DNA of 64,000 nucleotides from positions 186,001 through 250,000 of the forward strand of contig DAHUXH010000013.1 of assembly GCA_027307235.1 (NCBI GenBank). The letters run 5' to 3'. A program made the position numbers and the translations under genes. The stretch is from Vulcanimicrobiota bacterium. GTDB taxonomy: Bacteria > Vulcanimicrobiota > Vulcanimicrobiia > Vulcanimicrobiales > Vulcanimicrobiaceae. Below the pieces are notes generated by a model. The model ran no database searches and was not told the origin of the DNA. It was given only the letters and a program-made list of their open reading frames with translations. Shown here one piece after another: positions 1 to 7,605 of this stretch (within the stretch, counting starts at the first letter, position 1; the number at the start of each line of letters is the position of its first letter).

Positions 1-782
1 TCGCGGATTTCGGCGTTCCCACGACGGAGAAGATCGTCGGCGGTCTCAAGACCGTCGCCAAGCAAGAAGCATGGAAGACGAGCGATCAGGTCGTGGATCG
101 CTTCCAGCGTGACGTGGAGCGGTTTCTCACACTGCCCGGCGGTGAACTGCACGTCAACGGCAAGCGGCCGATGGTGATCTTCGTTGTCGGCGTCAACGGC
201 AGCGGCAAGACGACGACCATCGGCAAACTTGCGACGCGCTTGCAACGCGAGGGCAAACGCGTGCTCCTCGTCGCCGCCGACACCTTCCGCGCGGCGGCCG
301 CCGAGCAGCTCACGATCTGGGCGCAGCGCAGCGGTGCGGAAATCGTGCGCGGCACGGAAGGCGCCGACCCCGCGTCGGTCGTCTTCGATGGTATGCAGGC
401 CGCGAAAGCGCGCAATGTCGACGTCGCGATCGTCGATACCGCCGGACGCCTGCAAACGAAGACCAATCTCATGGAAGAATTGAAGAAGATGCGGCGCGTG
501 GTCGAACGCGAGACCGGCGGCGCACCGGGCGAAACGCTGCTCGTCGTCGACGGCACGACCGGCCAGAACGCGATTTCGCAAGCGCGGCTCTTTCACGAGG
601 CCACCCAGCTCACCGGCATCGTCATCACCAAACTCGACTCCACCGCCAAAGGCGGTGTCGTCGTCGCGATCGTCGATGCGCTGGAGATTCCCGTGAAGTT
701 CGTTGGTTTGGGCGAACAGCCCGACGACCTCCGGCCCTTCACGCCGTCGGAATTCGTCGGCGCAATCTTTGAAGGCGAGTGA
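1..782 (+). CDS. ftsY: Signal recognition particle receptor FtsY (5' end outside window)
   Basis: SRP receptor GTPase that docks ribosome-nascent chain-SRP complexes at the membrane. The reading frame is open from base 3, so the N-terminal part lies upstream of the window and the internal GTG at 93 is not the start. The SRP-type NG domain is clear: P-loop [10 protein letters not shown], the [11 protein letters not shown] insertion-box motif, DTAGRLQTK (G3) and [10 protein letters not shown] (G4), then [12 protein letters not shown] and a C-terminal FEGE, typical of the FtsY end. The FtsY-type [10 protein letters not shown]-loop and C-terminus separate it from Ffh. recA follows after 73 bp on the same strand. 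Confidence 0.95.
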   Translation, partial: ADFGVPTTEKIVGGLKTVAKQEAWKTSDQVVDRFQRDVERFLTLPGGELHVNGKRPMVIFVVGVNGSGKTTTIGKLATRLQREGKRVLLVAADTFRAAAAEQLTIWAQRSGAEIVRGTEGADPASVVFDGMQAAKARNVDVAIVDTAGRLQTKTNLMEELKKMRRVVERETGGAPGETLLVVDGTTGQNAISQARLFHEATQLTGIVITKLDSTAKGGVVVAIVDALEIPVKFVGLGEQPDDLRPFTPSEFVGAIFEGE

Positions 783-855
783 CCGGCACTTGGCACACCG
801 CCCTGCTAGTGTGATAGTAGAGCACACCGACACAAGAAAGAGAGAACGACAGCAG
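783..855 (+). promoter_or_regulatory. recA upstream region, possible promoter, no LexA box
   Basis: This 73-bp gap carries TTGGCA at 790-795 and CTAGTGTGATAG at 806-817, which can be read as a -35 and an extended -10. The TAGTGT element resembles the LexA-independent (RecA-NDp/PafBC type) recA promoters of actinobacteria, but the match is loose. I find no GAAC-N4-GTTC box here, unlike the imuA promoter in this window. The purine-rich run before the ATG supplies the ribosome site. Confidence 0.3.
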
Positions 856-1899
856 ATGGCAGCGCAAGACGAACGACAGGCGGCTCTCGGAAATGCCCTT
901 GCACAGATCGAGCGGCAATTCGGTAAGGGCGCGATCATGCGGATGGGCGAGTATCAGGAGCGCATGGCCTTCGAAGTCGTGCCGACCGGATCGATCGCTC
1001 TCGATCTCGCGCTCGGCGTCGGCGGGCTTCCGCGCGGTCGCATCATCGAAATCTACGGACCCGAGTCGGGCGGTAAGACGACGCTCGCGCTGCACGCGAT
1101 CGCCGAAGCGCAGAAGGGCGGCGGCACCGCGGCCTTCGTCGACGTCGAGCACGCGCTCGACCCGAATTACGCGGCCGCGATCGGCGTCGATCTCGACAAC
1201 CTGCTGGTCTCGCAGCCTGACACCGGCGAGCAGGCGCTCGAGATCGCCGAGATGCTCGTACGCAGCAACGCGGTTGACGTGATCGTCGTCGACTCGGTCG
1301 CGGCACTCGTGACCAAGGCGGAGCTTGAAGGCGACATGGGCGACGCACACGTCGGCCTGCAAGCGCGTTTGATGTCTCAGGCGCTGCGCAAACTCACCGC
1401 CGCGATCTCGCGCAGCAAGTCGGTGATGATCTTCATCAACCAATTGCGCGAGAAAGTCGGTGTGATGTTCGGCAATCCCGAGACGACCTCGGGCGGACGC
1501 GCGCTGAAGTTCTACGCCTCGATACGCCTTGACGTGCGCAAGCTCGAACAGATCAAGGTCGGCCAGGACGTCGTCGGCTCGCGCACGCGCGTCAAGATCG
1601 TCAAGAACAAAGTCGCGCCGCCGTTCCGTCAGGCCGAGTTCGATATGACATACGGTCGCGGCATCTCCAAGATGGGCTCGATTCTCGACGTCGCGCTCGA
1701 GCAGAATATCGTCGGCAAGAGCGGTTCGTGGTACACCTACGGCGAGCAGCGCATCGGGCAAGGCCGGGAGAACGCGAAGTCGTTTCTCGAAGAGCATACC
1801 GACGTCGCAAGCGAGATCGAAACGAAGATTCGCGAACACCTCGGGACCACGATGTCCCGGAACGGTCATGCGACCGCGGTTGCCGCCACTGAAGAATGA
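856..1899 (+). CDS. recA: Recombinase RecA
   Basis: DNA-dependent ATPase for homologous recombination and the SOS co-protease. 347 residues, the normal length. ATG 856 is chosen because the protein then starts [11 protein letters not shown] and continues into the canonical N-terminal helix with GKGAIMRMG. Walker [10 protein letters not shown] is at residues 68-76 and the loop [17 protein letters not shown] is intact. It ends in a short tail rather than the acidic tail of E. coli RecA. recX overlaps its stop by four bases, so the two are co-translated. Confidence 0.98.
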   Translation: MAAQDERQAALGNALAQIERQFGKGAIMRMGEYQERMAFEVVPTGSIALDLALGVGGLPRGRIIEIYGPESGGKTTLALHAIAEAQKGGGTAAFVDVEHALDPNYAAAIGVDLDNLLVSQPDTGEQALEIAEMLVRSNAVDVIVVDSVAALVTKAELEGDMGDAHVGLQARLMSQALRKLTAAISRSKSVMIFINQLREKVGVMFGNPETTSGGRALKFYASIRLDVRKLEQIKVGQDVVGSRTRVKIVKNKVAPPFRQAEFDMTYGRGISKMGSILDVALEQNIVGKSGSWYTYGEQRIGQGRENAKSFLEEHTDVASEIETKIREHLGTTMSRNGHATAVAATEE

Positions 1900-2354
1900 G
1901 CACGTCGGCGCGGGTCACCGCGCTACGGATGCTCGCACAGCGTCGTCTGACGCAAGCGCAGCTTTGGCAGAAACTCGAACGCCGCGGATTTCCCGATGAG
2001 GATATCCGCGCCGCTGTCGATCGCTGCCGGTCCGACGGTTTGCTCGACGACGCACTCTTTGCGTTGCTCTTCGTCGAACAGAAGCGTAAGCCGCTCGGCA
2101 ACGCGCGCCTGGTCGGCGAACTCATCAAACGAGGCATCGATCGTGATGCAGCCGCAGCCGCCGTACAGTCCGGCGAGACGACTGAGTCGCAGCGTTGCGA
2201 CCTCGCGCTGCAACGCATCTTCGCCAAGAAACCGGATGTGAGTTATCCCACGGCGGCCCGCGCGCTCGAACGCGCCGGATTCCCCGCCTCACTCATCTAC
2301 GCAAAACTACGCGATCACGCATCCCGCCTAGGCCCGCTCGCCGGCCTGATCTAA
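1896..2354 (+). CDS. recX: Regulatory protein RecX
   Basis: Small three-helix-repeat protein that binds RecA filaments and limits recombinase activity. 152 residues with the family pattern [24 protein letters not shown] and the following helical repeats; the basic, alanine-rich sequence fits. The ATG overlaps the recA stop (ATGA), the usual recA-recX coupling. Two bases after its stop begins the first ~105-bp palindromic repeat of the window. Confidence 0.9.
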   Translation: MSTSARVTALRMLAQRRLTQAQLWQKLERRGFPDEDIRAAVDRCRSDGLLDDALFALLFVEQKRKPLGNARLVGELIKRGIDRDAAAAAVQSGETTESQRCDLALQRIFAKKPDVSYPTAARALERAGFPASLIYAKLRDHASRLGPLAGLI

Positions 2355-2356
2355 CG

Positions 2357-2462
2357 TAAGGAAGCGCTGATTTCCGCCAGGCCGTCGTTGCGGAGAGCCT
2401 CGTGTACCGTAGTACACTTCGGCTCTCCGCGCCTCGGCCTGACGAAAATCAGCGCTTCCTTA
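2357..2462 (-). repeat. Intergenic palindromic element, copy A (UNCG hairpin family)
   Basis: Imperfect 106-bp inverted repeat starting two bases after recX. Outer arms TAAGGAAGCGCTGATTT and its complement, a CAGGCC/GGCCTG stem, an inner GCGGAGAGCC/GGCTCTCCGC stem and the apical GTGTAC-CGTA-GTACAC. Read on the minus strand the apex is C(UACG)G, an ultrastable UNCG tetraloop, so I assign the minus orientation. Sister copies are at 15659, 20311, 20751 and 26775. It could act as a transcription end or mRNA-stabilising hairpin, or be a REP-like/MITE element. Confidence 0.9.
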
Positions 2463-2499
2463 TGTCCATTGGGGCGGGCGTTACGGGCATAACTGCGTC

Positions 2500-3189
2500 A
2501 TGGCGATTCCGACCATTTTGATTGCCGAGGACGACCGGTCGATCCGCGAGCTGTTGACGCATCATGTCGAGCGCGAGGGCTTCGGCGCGATTGCGGTGGC
2601 CGATGGGAATGCGGCTCTGCGGATCGCGCGCGCGGGCGTGGATTGCCTCGTGCTCGATATCGGTCTGCCCGGCATCGACGGCTTTGACGTGTTGCGCACG
2701 GTGCGCCGCGAGCATCTGGAGGTGCCCGTCCTCCTCCTGACGGCGCGAACCGAGGAGGTCGATCGCGTCGTCGGCTTTGAGATCGGAGCCGACGATTACG
2801 TCTGCAAGCCGTTTTCGCCGCGTGAGGTGATCGCGCGCATCAAGGCGATGCTTCGGCGTGTCGGTCGGCCGTACACCGCCGACGCCCCCGTACTGCGCTT
2901 CGGGCGCCTGGAGATCGACGCGCAGGCGCGCGAGGCGCGCGTTGATGGCGTCGACGTGAAGCTCAAGCCGCGCGAATTTGCACTGCTCTTGGAGCTTGCC
3001 TCCAACCCGGGCGTCGCGCTCTCGCGCGAGCGCCTGCTCGAGCGCGTATGGGGTTTCGATTTCGACGGCGACGAGCGGACTGTCGACGTGCACGTTCGCC
3101 GATTGCGCGCGCGCATAGAAGAAGCGCCGAATCTTCCACCGCTGGTTGGGACCGTGCATGGCTTCGGCTATAAGTTCCTTCGATCGTAG
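2500..3189 (+). CDS. OmpR/PhoB-family response regulator
   Basis: Two-component transcriptional regulator, 229 residues. Receiver domain at residues 4-118: acidic pair D11/D12, phospho-acceptor D53 in LVLDIGLPGIDG, switch T81 and K103 in CKPFSPREV. A winged-helix effector domain at about 130-228 ends with RTVDVHVRRLRARIEEAP and GTVHGFGYKF, the OmpR-family recognition helix and wing. The partner kinase gene overlaps its 3' end. The target genes cannot be told from this window. Confidence 0.93.
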   Translation: MAIPTILIAEDDRSIRELLTHHVEREGFGAIAVADGNAALRIARAGVDCLVLDIGLPGIDGFDVLRTVRREHLEVPVLLLTARTEEVDRVVGFEIGADDYVCKPFSPREVIARIKAMLRRVGRPYTADAPVLRFGRLEIDAQAREARVDGVDVKLKPREFALLLELASNPGVALSRERLLERVWGFDFDGDERTVDVHVRRLRARIEEAPNLPPLVGTVHGFGYKFLRS

Positions 3190-4330
3190 ACGCGCCTGCC
3201 GCTTCGCGCGGCTCGCCGAGGCGATCTGCGACGCCGCGCGAGAGCGTCCCGTGCCGCTGCTTGTGTTGCGCGTCCCATCATTTGAACGGATTGCTTGGCA
3301 GCGCGGGCGACGGGCCGCGCGCGCGGCGGAACAGCGCACGCAAGCGGTGATCGAACGCATCTCCGAAAGCTTGTTGCGCGCGGGAGATGCCGTCGCGCAC
3401 GAACCCGACAGCGATCGCTTCGTCGTCGCCATGCTCGACCTTCCGCGCGAGGCCGCCACGCACAACGCGCAGCGCATGCCGCTGCCGCTGGACTGTCGAG
3501 CGGTTCTCGAACGTTTGGCCGCGCGCTTGGAGTTTGAAACCGGCTTCGCGGCCGACACGGGTTGGACGATCGTCCGCGATCCGGAAGCATGGTCGCTCGC
3601 ACGCGAGATCGACACCGCCCTGGAACGCGGCGCGCGGGAGCGCGAACGGTATGCGTTCTTCACCGCCGTCGGACACGAGCTTCGCACGCCGCTCACGTCG
3701 ATTCGCGGATATCTCGAAACGATGCTCGGCGACGACATCGACGAATCGACCCAACGCCGGTTTCTCGAAGTCGCGCAGCGCGAAGCGCTTCGGCTCACGC
3801 GTTTGGTCGAGGGCATGTTTGAGTTTTCGTTGCTCGATCTTTCCGCCGATGCGCTGCTGGCGTCGTCCTGCGATCTCGCCGAACAGATTGCGATGGCCCT
3901 CGACACCGTGGAGCCAAGCGCGGCCGCGCGTGACATCACGCTCTGCAGTCGCGTGCCCGGCGGTATCCGGCTCGGGCTCGATGCGCTCGCATGCACGCAT
4001 CTCTTCGTGAACGTGCTCGGCAACGCGATCAAATACGGACGAGACGCCGGTGTCGTGCGGGTCTCGACGGTGCGCTGCGAGCCGTTCGTCACCATCTTCG
4101 TCGACGACGACGGTCCCGGCGTTCCGGTCGAGGATCGCACGCGGGTGTTCGAACTGGGCGCACGCGGACATGACGGCGGCCGTCCGGGCTCAGGCGTCGG
4201 GCTCGCACTCGTGAAGACGATCGTCGATCGCGCGGCGGGAACGATTCGCTGCGTGCAGTCGCCGCTGGGCGGCGCACGATTCGAGATCCATTTGCCGACG
4301 CGAGCGGAGTTACGCAACGGCGTGTCGTAG
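3158..4330 (+). CDS. Sensor histidine kinase, apparently soluble, with GGDEF-like N-terminal region
   Basis: Partner of the preceding regulator. ATG 3158 overlaps the regulator by 32 bp; an earlier TTG at 3146 is possible. The kinase core is complete: H-box FFTAVGHELRTPLTSIRGYL with H173, N-box NVLGNAIKYG, G1 VDDDGPGVP and G2 GSGVGLALVK. No transmembrane segment or signal peptide is visible, so it is probably cytosolic. The first ~130 residues (LLVLRVPSFERI..., then DSDRFVVAMLD) have the spacing of a GGDEF fold without the GGDEF signature, so a degenerate, non-catalytic sensory version is likely. Confidence 0.88.
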   Translation: MASAISSFDRRRACRFARLAEAICDAARERPVPLLVLRVPSFERIAWQRGRRAARAAEQRTQAVIERISESLLRAGDAVAHEPDSDRFVVAMLDLPREAATHNAQRMPLPLDCRAVLERLAARLEFETGFAADTGWTIVRDPEAWSLAREIDTALERGARERERYAFFTAVGHELRTPLTSIRGYLETMLGDDIDESTQRRFLEVAQREALRLTRLVEGMFEFSLLDLSADALLASSCDLAEQIAMALDTVEPSAAARDITLCSRVPGGIRLGLDALACTHLFVNVLGNAIKYGRDAGVVRVSTVRCEPFVTIFVDDDGPGVPVEDRTRVFELGARGHDGGRPGSGVGLALVKTIVDRAAGTIRCVQSPLGGARFEIHLPTRAELRNGVS

Positions 4331-4340
4331 ACAACCGCCC

Positions 4341-4859
4341 GTGGCAGCGTTTCGGAAACCCGGGCAACGACTCTTTCATGAAGCTGCCGTTTCGTCACGC
4401 GTTCGCGACTTGGGAGCGACGCTCTCGCGCGACTATGCGGGCAAGAATCCGCTCTTCGTCGGAATACTCAACAGCGCCGCGACGTTTCTCGCCGATCTGG
4501 TGCGAGCTGTGGATATTCCGTGCGAATACGATTTCGTAGCCCTGACGCCGGTCTCACCCCAAACCGGCGGTCTTTTTTTAAAGGACACCGCGACGTCGCT
4601 CGAGGGAAGGCACGTGATCGTCGTCGGCGCCTCGACATCCTCGGCGCGGGCGGTGGAGTACGTCGCTCGCTCGTTTGCCGCGCGCGTTCCCGCCTCGCTC
4701 GCGATCTGCACCCTACTGAAGCACACGGAGCTGTGCGCCGATGACGTTCACAGAGCCTACCACGCCTTGAGCGTCGAGAGCGATGCGGTGGTGGGGTACG
4801 GGCTCGATCACTTGGGACACTATCGCGAGTTGCCGGATCTGTATGCACTGGACGCATAA
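4341..4859 (+). CDS. Hypoxanthine phosphoribosyltransferase-like protein, degenerate PRPP loop
   Basis: 172 residues, GTG start 10 bp after the kinase. The overall pattern matches HPRT: GILNSAATFLADLVRAVDIP with CEYDFVALTPV (family: DL.R.I..P...DF...SSY), and near the end VGYGLDHLGHYRELPDLYAL (family: VGYGLDY...YRNLP). The PRPP-binding loop, normally an acidic ED/DD followed by DTG, reads VIVVGASTSSARAVEYV, so the catalytic acidic residues and the TG turn are missing. It may have lost transferase activity and act as a binding or regulatory protein; a divergent enzyme cannot be excluded. Confidence 0.7.
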   Translation: MAAFRKPGQRLFHEAAVSSRVRDLGATLSRDYAGKNPLFVGILNSAATFLADLVRAVDIPCEYDFVALTPVSPQTGGLFLKDTATSLEGRHVIVVGASTSSARAVEYVARSFAARVPASLAICTLLKHTELCADDVHRAYHALSVESDAVVGYGLDHLGHYRELPDLYALDA

Positions 4860-6156
4860 CCTCATACGCGCTCTTGCCGTCACGCTCATCATGGCGCTGC
4901 TGCCGCGCACGGCTGCGTCGCTCGAGCTGCATTCGATCCAGCAGGCTGCCGCGAACTTCCAAAGCAGTGACGCCCATCTTCAAGAGATGTTTCGCGCGGC
5001 GCTGCTCGACACCGGAAAGCTGGCCGAGTATGCGCCCGACGGGACGGCGTACGTGAAGACCGGCGACATACCGGCAGAGTGGCTGCGAGACGCGAGCGCT
5101 CAGTCGCGCCCGTATCTGTTCTTCGCAAAGACCGACCCCGAGGTGCGCGGTCTTTTGCGAGCCATCATCGAGCGCATGGCCAAGTACCTGCAGATCGATC
5201 CCTATGCCAACGCATTCACCTCCGACTACCGCGTCTGGGAGCAGAAGTTCGAGCTGGATTCGCTTGCGTATCCGGTGATGCTGGCGTGGAGTTATTGGAA
5301 GACCACCGGCGACACGTCGATCTTCGATGACAACTTCGCCAAGGCGCTCGACAAGATTCTCGCGACGATGCAGCGCGAGCAAGACCATCCGCGCAGCTCG
5401 CAGTACCAGCACAAGGAACTGCAGGACGGCAAAGGCCGTCCGGTCGGCTACACCGGTATGATCTGGACCGGCTTTCGTCCCTCGGACGACGCCTGTTACT
5501 ACAACTATTTGATTCCCTCGGAGATGATGGCCGTGGTCGCGCTCGGCGACATCTCGGAGATCGAGAAGACCGTCTTTCGGAATCTGATCAAAGCGCACGC
5601 CGCCACGGCGCTGCGCGATGAAGTGCAGCGCGGCATTCAAACCTACGGCTTGGTGTACGTTCCGAAGTACGGTTACGTGTACGCCTATGAAGTCGACGGA
5701 CTCGGGCACGCGATTCTCACTGACGACGCGAACGTCCCGAGCCTCCTCTCGGCTCCGTACATCGGCTATACGTCGGCGAGCGATCGCTACTATCAGAACA
5801 CGCGCGCATTCCTGCTCTCCCAGGACAATCCGTCGTATTACACCGGCAAGGTGGCGCGCGGCATCGGAAGCTATCACACGCCCGATCGCTGGGTGTGGCC
5901 GCTCGCGCTCGTGATGGAGGGGCTGACGGCCACGTCGGCAAGCGAGAAACAAGACGTCATCAATCAATTGCTCGCAAGCGATCCGGGCGACCACTTGCTG
6001 CACGAGTCGTTCGATCCCGACGACCCGGCGCATTACACGCGCGTCGATTTCGGCTGGCCGAATGCGCTCTTCTCGGAGTTCGTGCTCACCTCGTTCAGCG
6101 GCGTGAACGAGATACCGATGGGCGACACCTCCGACTTGGAGTTTCGCTCCGAATGA
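4843..6156 (+). CDS. Secreted glycoside hydrolase family 125 (exo-alpha-1,6-mannosidase-like)
   Basis: GH125 enzymes are metal-independent exo-alpha-1,6-mannosidases with an (alpha/alpha)6 barrel. 437 residues from ATG 4843, which overlaps the end of the HPRT-like gene; this start gives a clean signal peptide (LIRALAVTLIMALLPRTAAS). Diagnostic motifs are KTGDIPAEWLRDASAQSRPY, FTSDYRVWEQKFELDSLAYP, YTGMIWTGFRPSDD, IPSEMMAVVAL and RVDFGWPNALFSEFVL. No lipobox, so a free periplasmic or secreted enzyme. It lies 19 bp before purA and may share its transcript, without an obvious functional link. Confidence 0.87.
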   Translation: MHWTHNLIRALAVTLIMALLPRTAASLELHSIQQAAANFQSSDAHLQEMFRAALLDTGKLAEYAPDGTAYVKTGDIPAEWLRDASAQSRPYLFFAKTDPEVRGLLRAIIERMAKYLQIDPYANAFTSDYRVWEQKFELDSLAYPVMLAWSYWKTTGDTSIFDDNFAKALDKILATMQREQDHPRSSQYQHKELQDGKGRPVGYTGMIWTGFRPSDDACYYNYLIPSEMMAVVALGDISEIEKTVFRNLIKAHAATALRDEVQRGIQTYGLVYVPKYGYVYAYEVDGLGHAILTDDANVPSLLSAPYIGYTSASDRYYQNTRAFLLSQDNPSYYTGKVARGIGSYHTPDRWVWPLALVMEGLTATSASEKQDVINQLLASDPGDHLLHESFDPDDPAHYTRVDFGWPNALFSEFVLTSFSGVNEIPMGDTSDLEFRSE

Positions 6157-6175
6157 ACTCACGAAAGACGTCAGC

Positions 6176-7429
6176 ATGACGAACAAAGCCGACGTCGTCG
6201 TCGGCATTCAATGGGGTGACGAAGGTAAGGGACGCATCGTCGACCTCTTCGCCGAACGGTACGACATCGTCGCGCGGTTCGGCGGCGGCGACAACGCCGG
6301 GCACACGATCCAGGTCGGCGACGTCAAGATCGCGCTGCGCATCGTTCCCTCCGGGGCACTTCAGAAGCATACGGAGTTGTTCATCGGCGGCGGCGTGGTT
6401 GCTGGTCTGGCGGGGTTGGTCGCGGAGATCGACGCGCTGCAGCACGTCGGCGTCGATCCGGCTCGAATCAAGATATCCGATCGCGCGCAGATCGTCTTTC
6501 CGTATCATCCCATGCAGGATCGCGCAAGCGAGGCTGCGCGCGGCGAGCAGAAGATCGGCACGACCGGACGGGGCATCGGTCCCGCCTACGTCGATCGCGC
6601 CGGGCGCAACGGCATCACGATGGGTGACCTCGCGCGCGGCACCTACCTCGAAAAACTTCGCCTCAATCTCGAGCAGCGCGCAGAACTGATTCGCGCCGAC
6701 GGCTCGATGGACGCTTCTCAGATACTCGAGCAGACCGCGTTGCTCGCTGCGCGGATCACGCCGCACGTTGTCGACGGCGTCGACTACGTGCACGGCGCGC
6801 TCGAAGGCGGCCGCGCCGTCCTCATCGAGGGGGCGCAAGGGTCGCTGCTCGACGTCACCTATGGCAGCTATCCGTTCGTGACGAGTTCGCACACCATCGC
6901 GGGTGGTGCGTGCACCGGCCTCGGGATCGGACCCGGTGCGATCGATCGCGTCATCGGCATCGCGAAGGCCTACTGCACCCGCGTCGGCGGCGGCCCGTTC
7001 CCGTCGGAACTCCTGGGCGAGCGCGGTGACGCGTTGCGGGTCGCGGGCCACGAGTTCGGGACGGTGACCGGCCGTCCTCGGCGGTGCGGTTGGTTCGACG
7101 CCGTCGCCGCGCGCTACGCGGCGAGGCTCAATGGTCTCACGTCGCTCGTCATCACCAAGTTGGACGTGCTCTCGGGCATCGAGCGCCTGGGCGTGGTCAC
7201 CGCGTACCGCGACGGCGGTAAGCCGGCCGGCTTCGAGGCGATCGGGTCGGCGCAGTTCGAGACCGAGGTCGAAGAACTCGACGGCTGGTCGGAGCCGATC
7301 GCGCACGTTCGCCGGATCGCCGATCTCCCCGCCGCCGCACGGCGCTACATCGCAAGGCTCGAAGCCGCCGTCGGAGTTCCCGTCGAGGTCGTCTCGGTGG
7401 GACCCGAACGAGCGCAGCTCGCGCGATGA
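6176..7429 (+). CDS. purA: Adenylosuccinate synthetase PurA
   Basis: Catalyses the GTP-dependent condensation of IMP and aspartate, the first committed step to AMP. 417 residues, normal length. The N-terminal signature VVGIQWGDEGKGRIVDL (catalytic Asp and P-loop), GGDNAGHTI, GTTGRGIGPAY, EGAQGSLLDVTYGSYPFVTS and VTGRPRRCGWFDAV are intact. ATG 6176 follows the mannosidase by 19 bp. Confidence 0.97.
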   Translation: MTNKADVVVGIQWGDEGKGRIVDLFAERYDIVARFGGGDNAGHTIQVGDVKIALRIVPSGALQKHTELFIGGGVVAGLAGLVAEIDALQHVGVDPARIKISDRAQIVFPYHPMQDRASEAARGEQKIGTTGRGIGPAYVDRAGRNGITMGDLARGTYLEKLRLNLEQRAELIRADGSMDASQILEQTALLAARITPHVVDGVDYVHGALEGGRAVLIEGAQGSLLDVTYGSYPFVTSSHTIAGGACTGLGIGPGAIDRVIGIAKAYCTRVGGGPFPSELLGERGDALRVAGHEFGTVTGRPRRCGWFDAVAARYAARLNGLTSLVITKLDVLSGIERLGVVTAYRDGGKPAGFEAIGSAQFETEVEELDGWSEPIAHVRRIADLPAAARRYIARLEAAVGVPVEVVSVGPERAQLAR

Positions 7430-7482
7430 AAGCAAGCGTGAGTCAAACTTTCCTGACCAACCGAGTTAAGGGAGGTGCGGCC

Positions 7483-7596
7483 GTGTCCGAAACCAACATA
7501 AGGTGGCAATCGGTGAGTCGTTACCGTCTCACCACGAGTCGCCGAACACGGACGTTTGGCGCCTATGGCCATGGTCGGCCGCACAACCGAGGGTAA
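7483..7596 (+). CDS. Possible 37-residue basic peptide upstream of fliF
   Basis: A GTG at 7483 lies 6-7 bases after a very strong ribosome site (AAGGGAGGTG, 7468-7477) and opens a 37-codon frame ending TAA at 7594-7596, only 9 bases before the fliF TTG start. The peptide is rich in Arg (RYRLTTSRRTRTFGAYGHGR) with no recognised domain. It could be a leader whose translation delivers ribosomes to the weak fliF start, or a chance frame under an unrelated ribosome site. Confidence 0.3.
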   Translation: MSETNIRWQSVSRYRLTTSRRTRTFGAYGHGRPHNRG

Positions 7597-7605
7597 GAAC
7601 AGAGT

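Noticed and set aside
2449-4398. Long minus-strand reading frame (649 codons) opposite the two-component genes
   Set aside because: Antisense shadow of high-GC codon usage; no recognisable domain, and the plus-strand genes have clear motifs throughout.
4468-6207. Long minus-strand reading frame (579 codons) opposite the GH125 gene
   Set aside because: Same reason: Arg/Val/Asp-rich shadow of a well-supported gene on the other strand.
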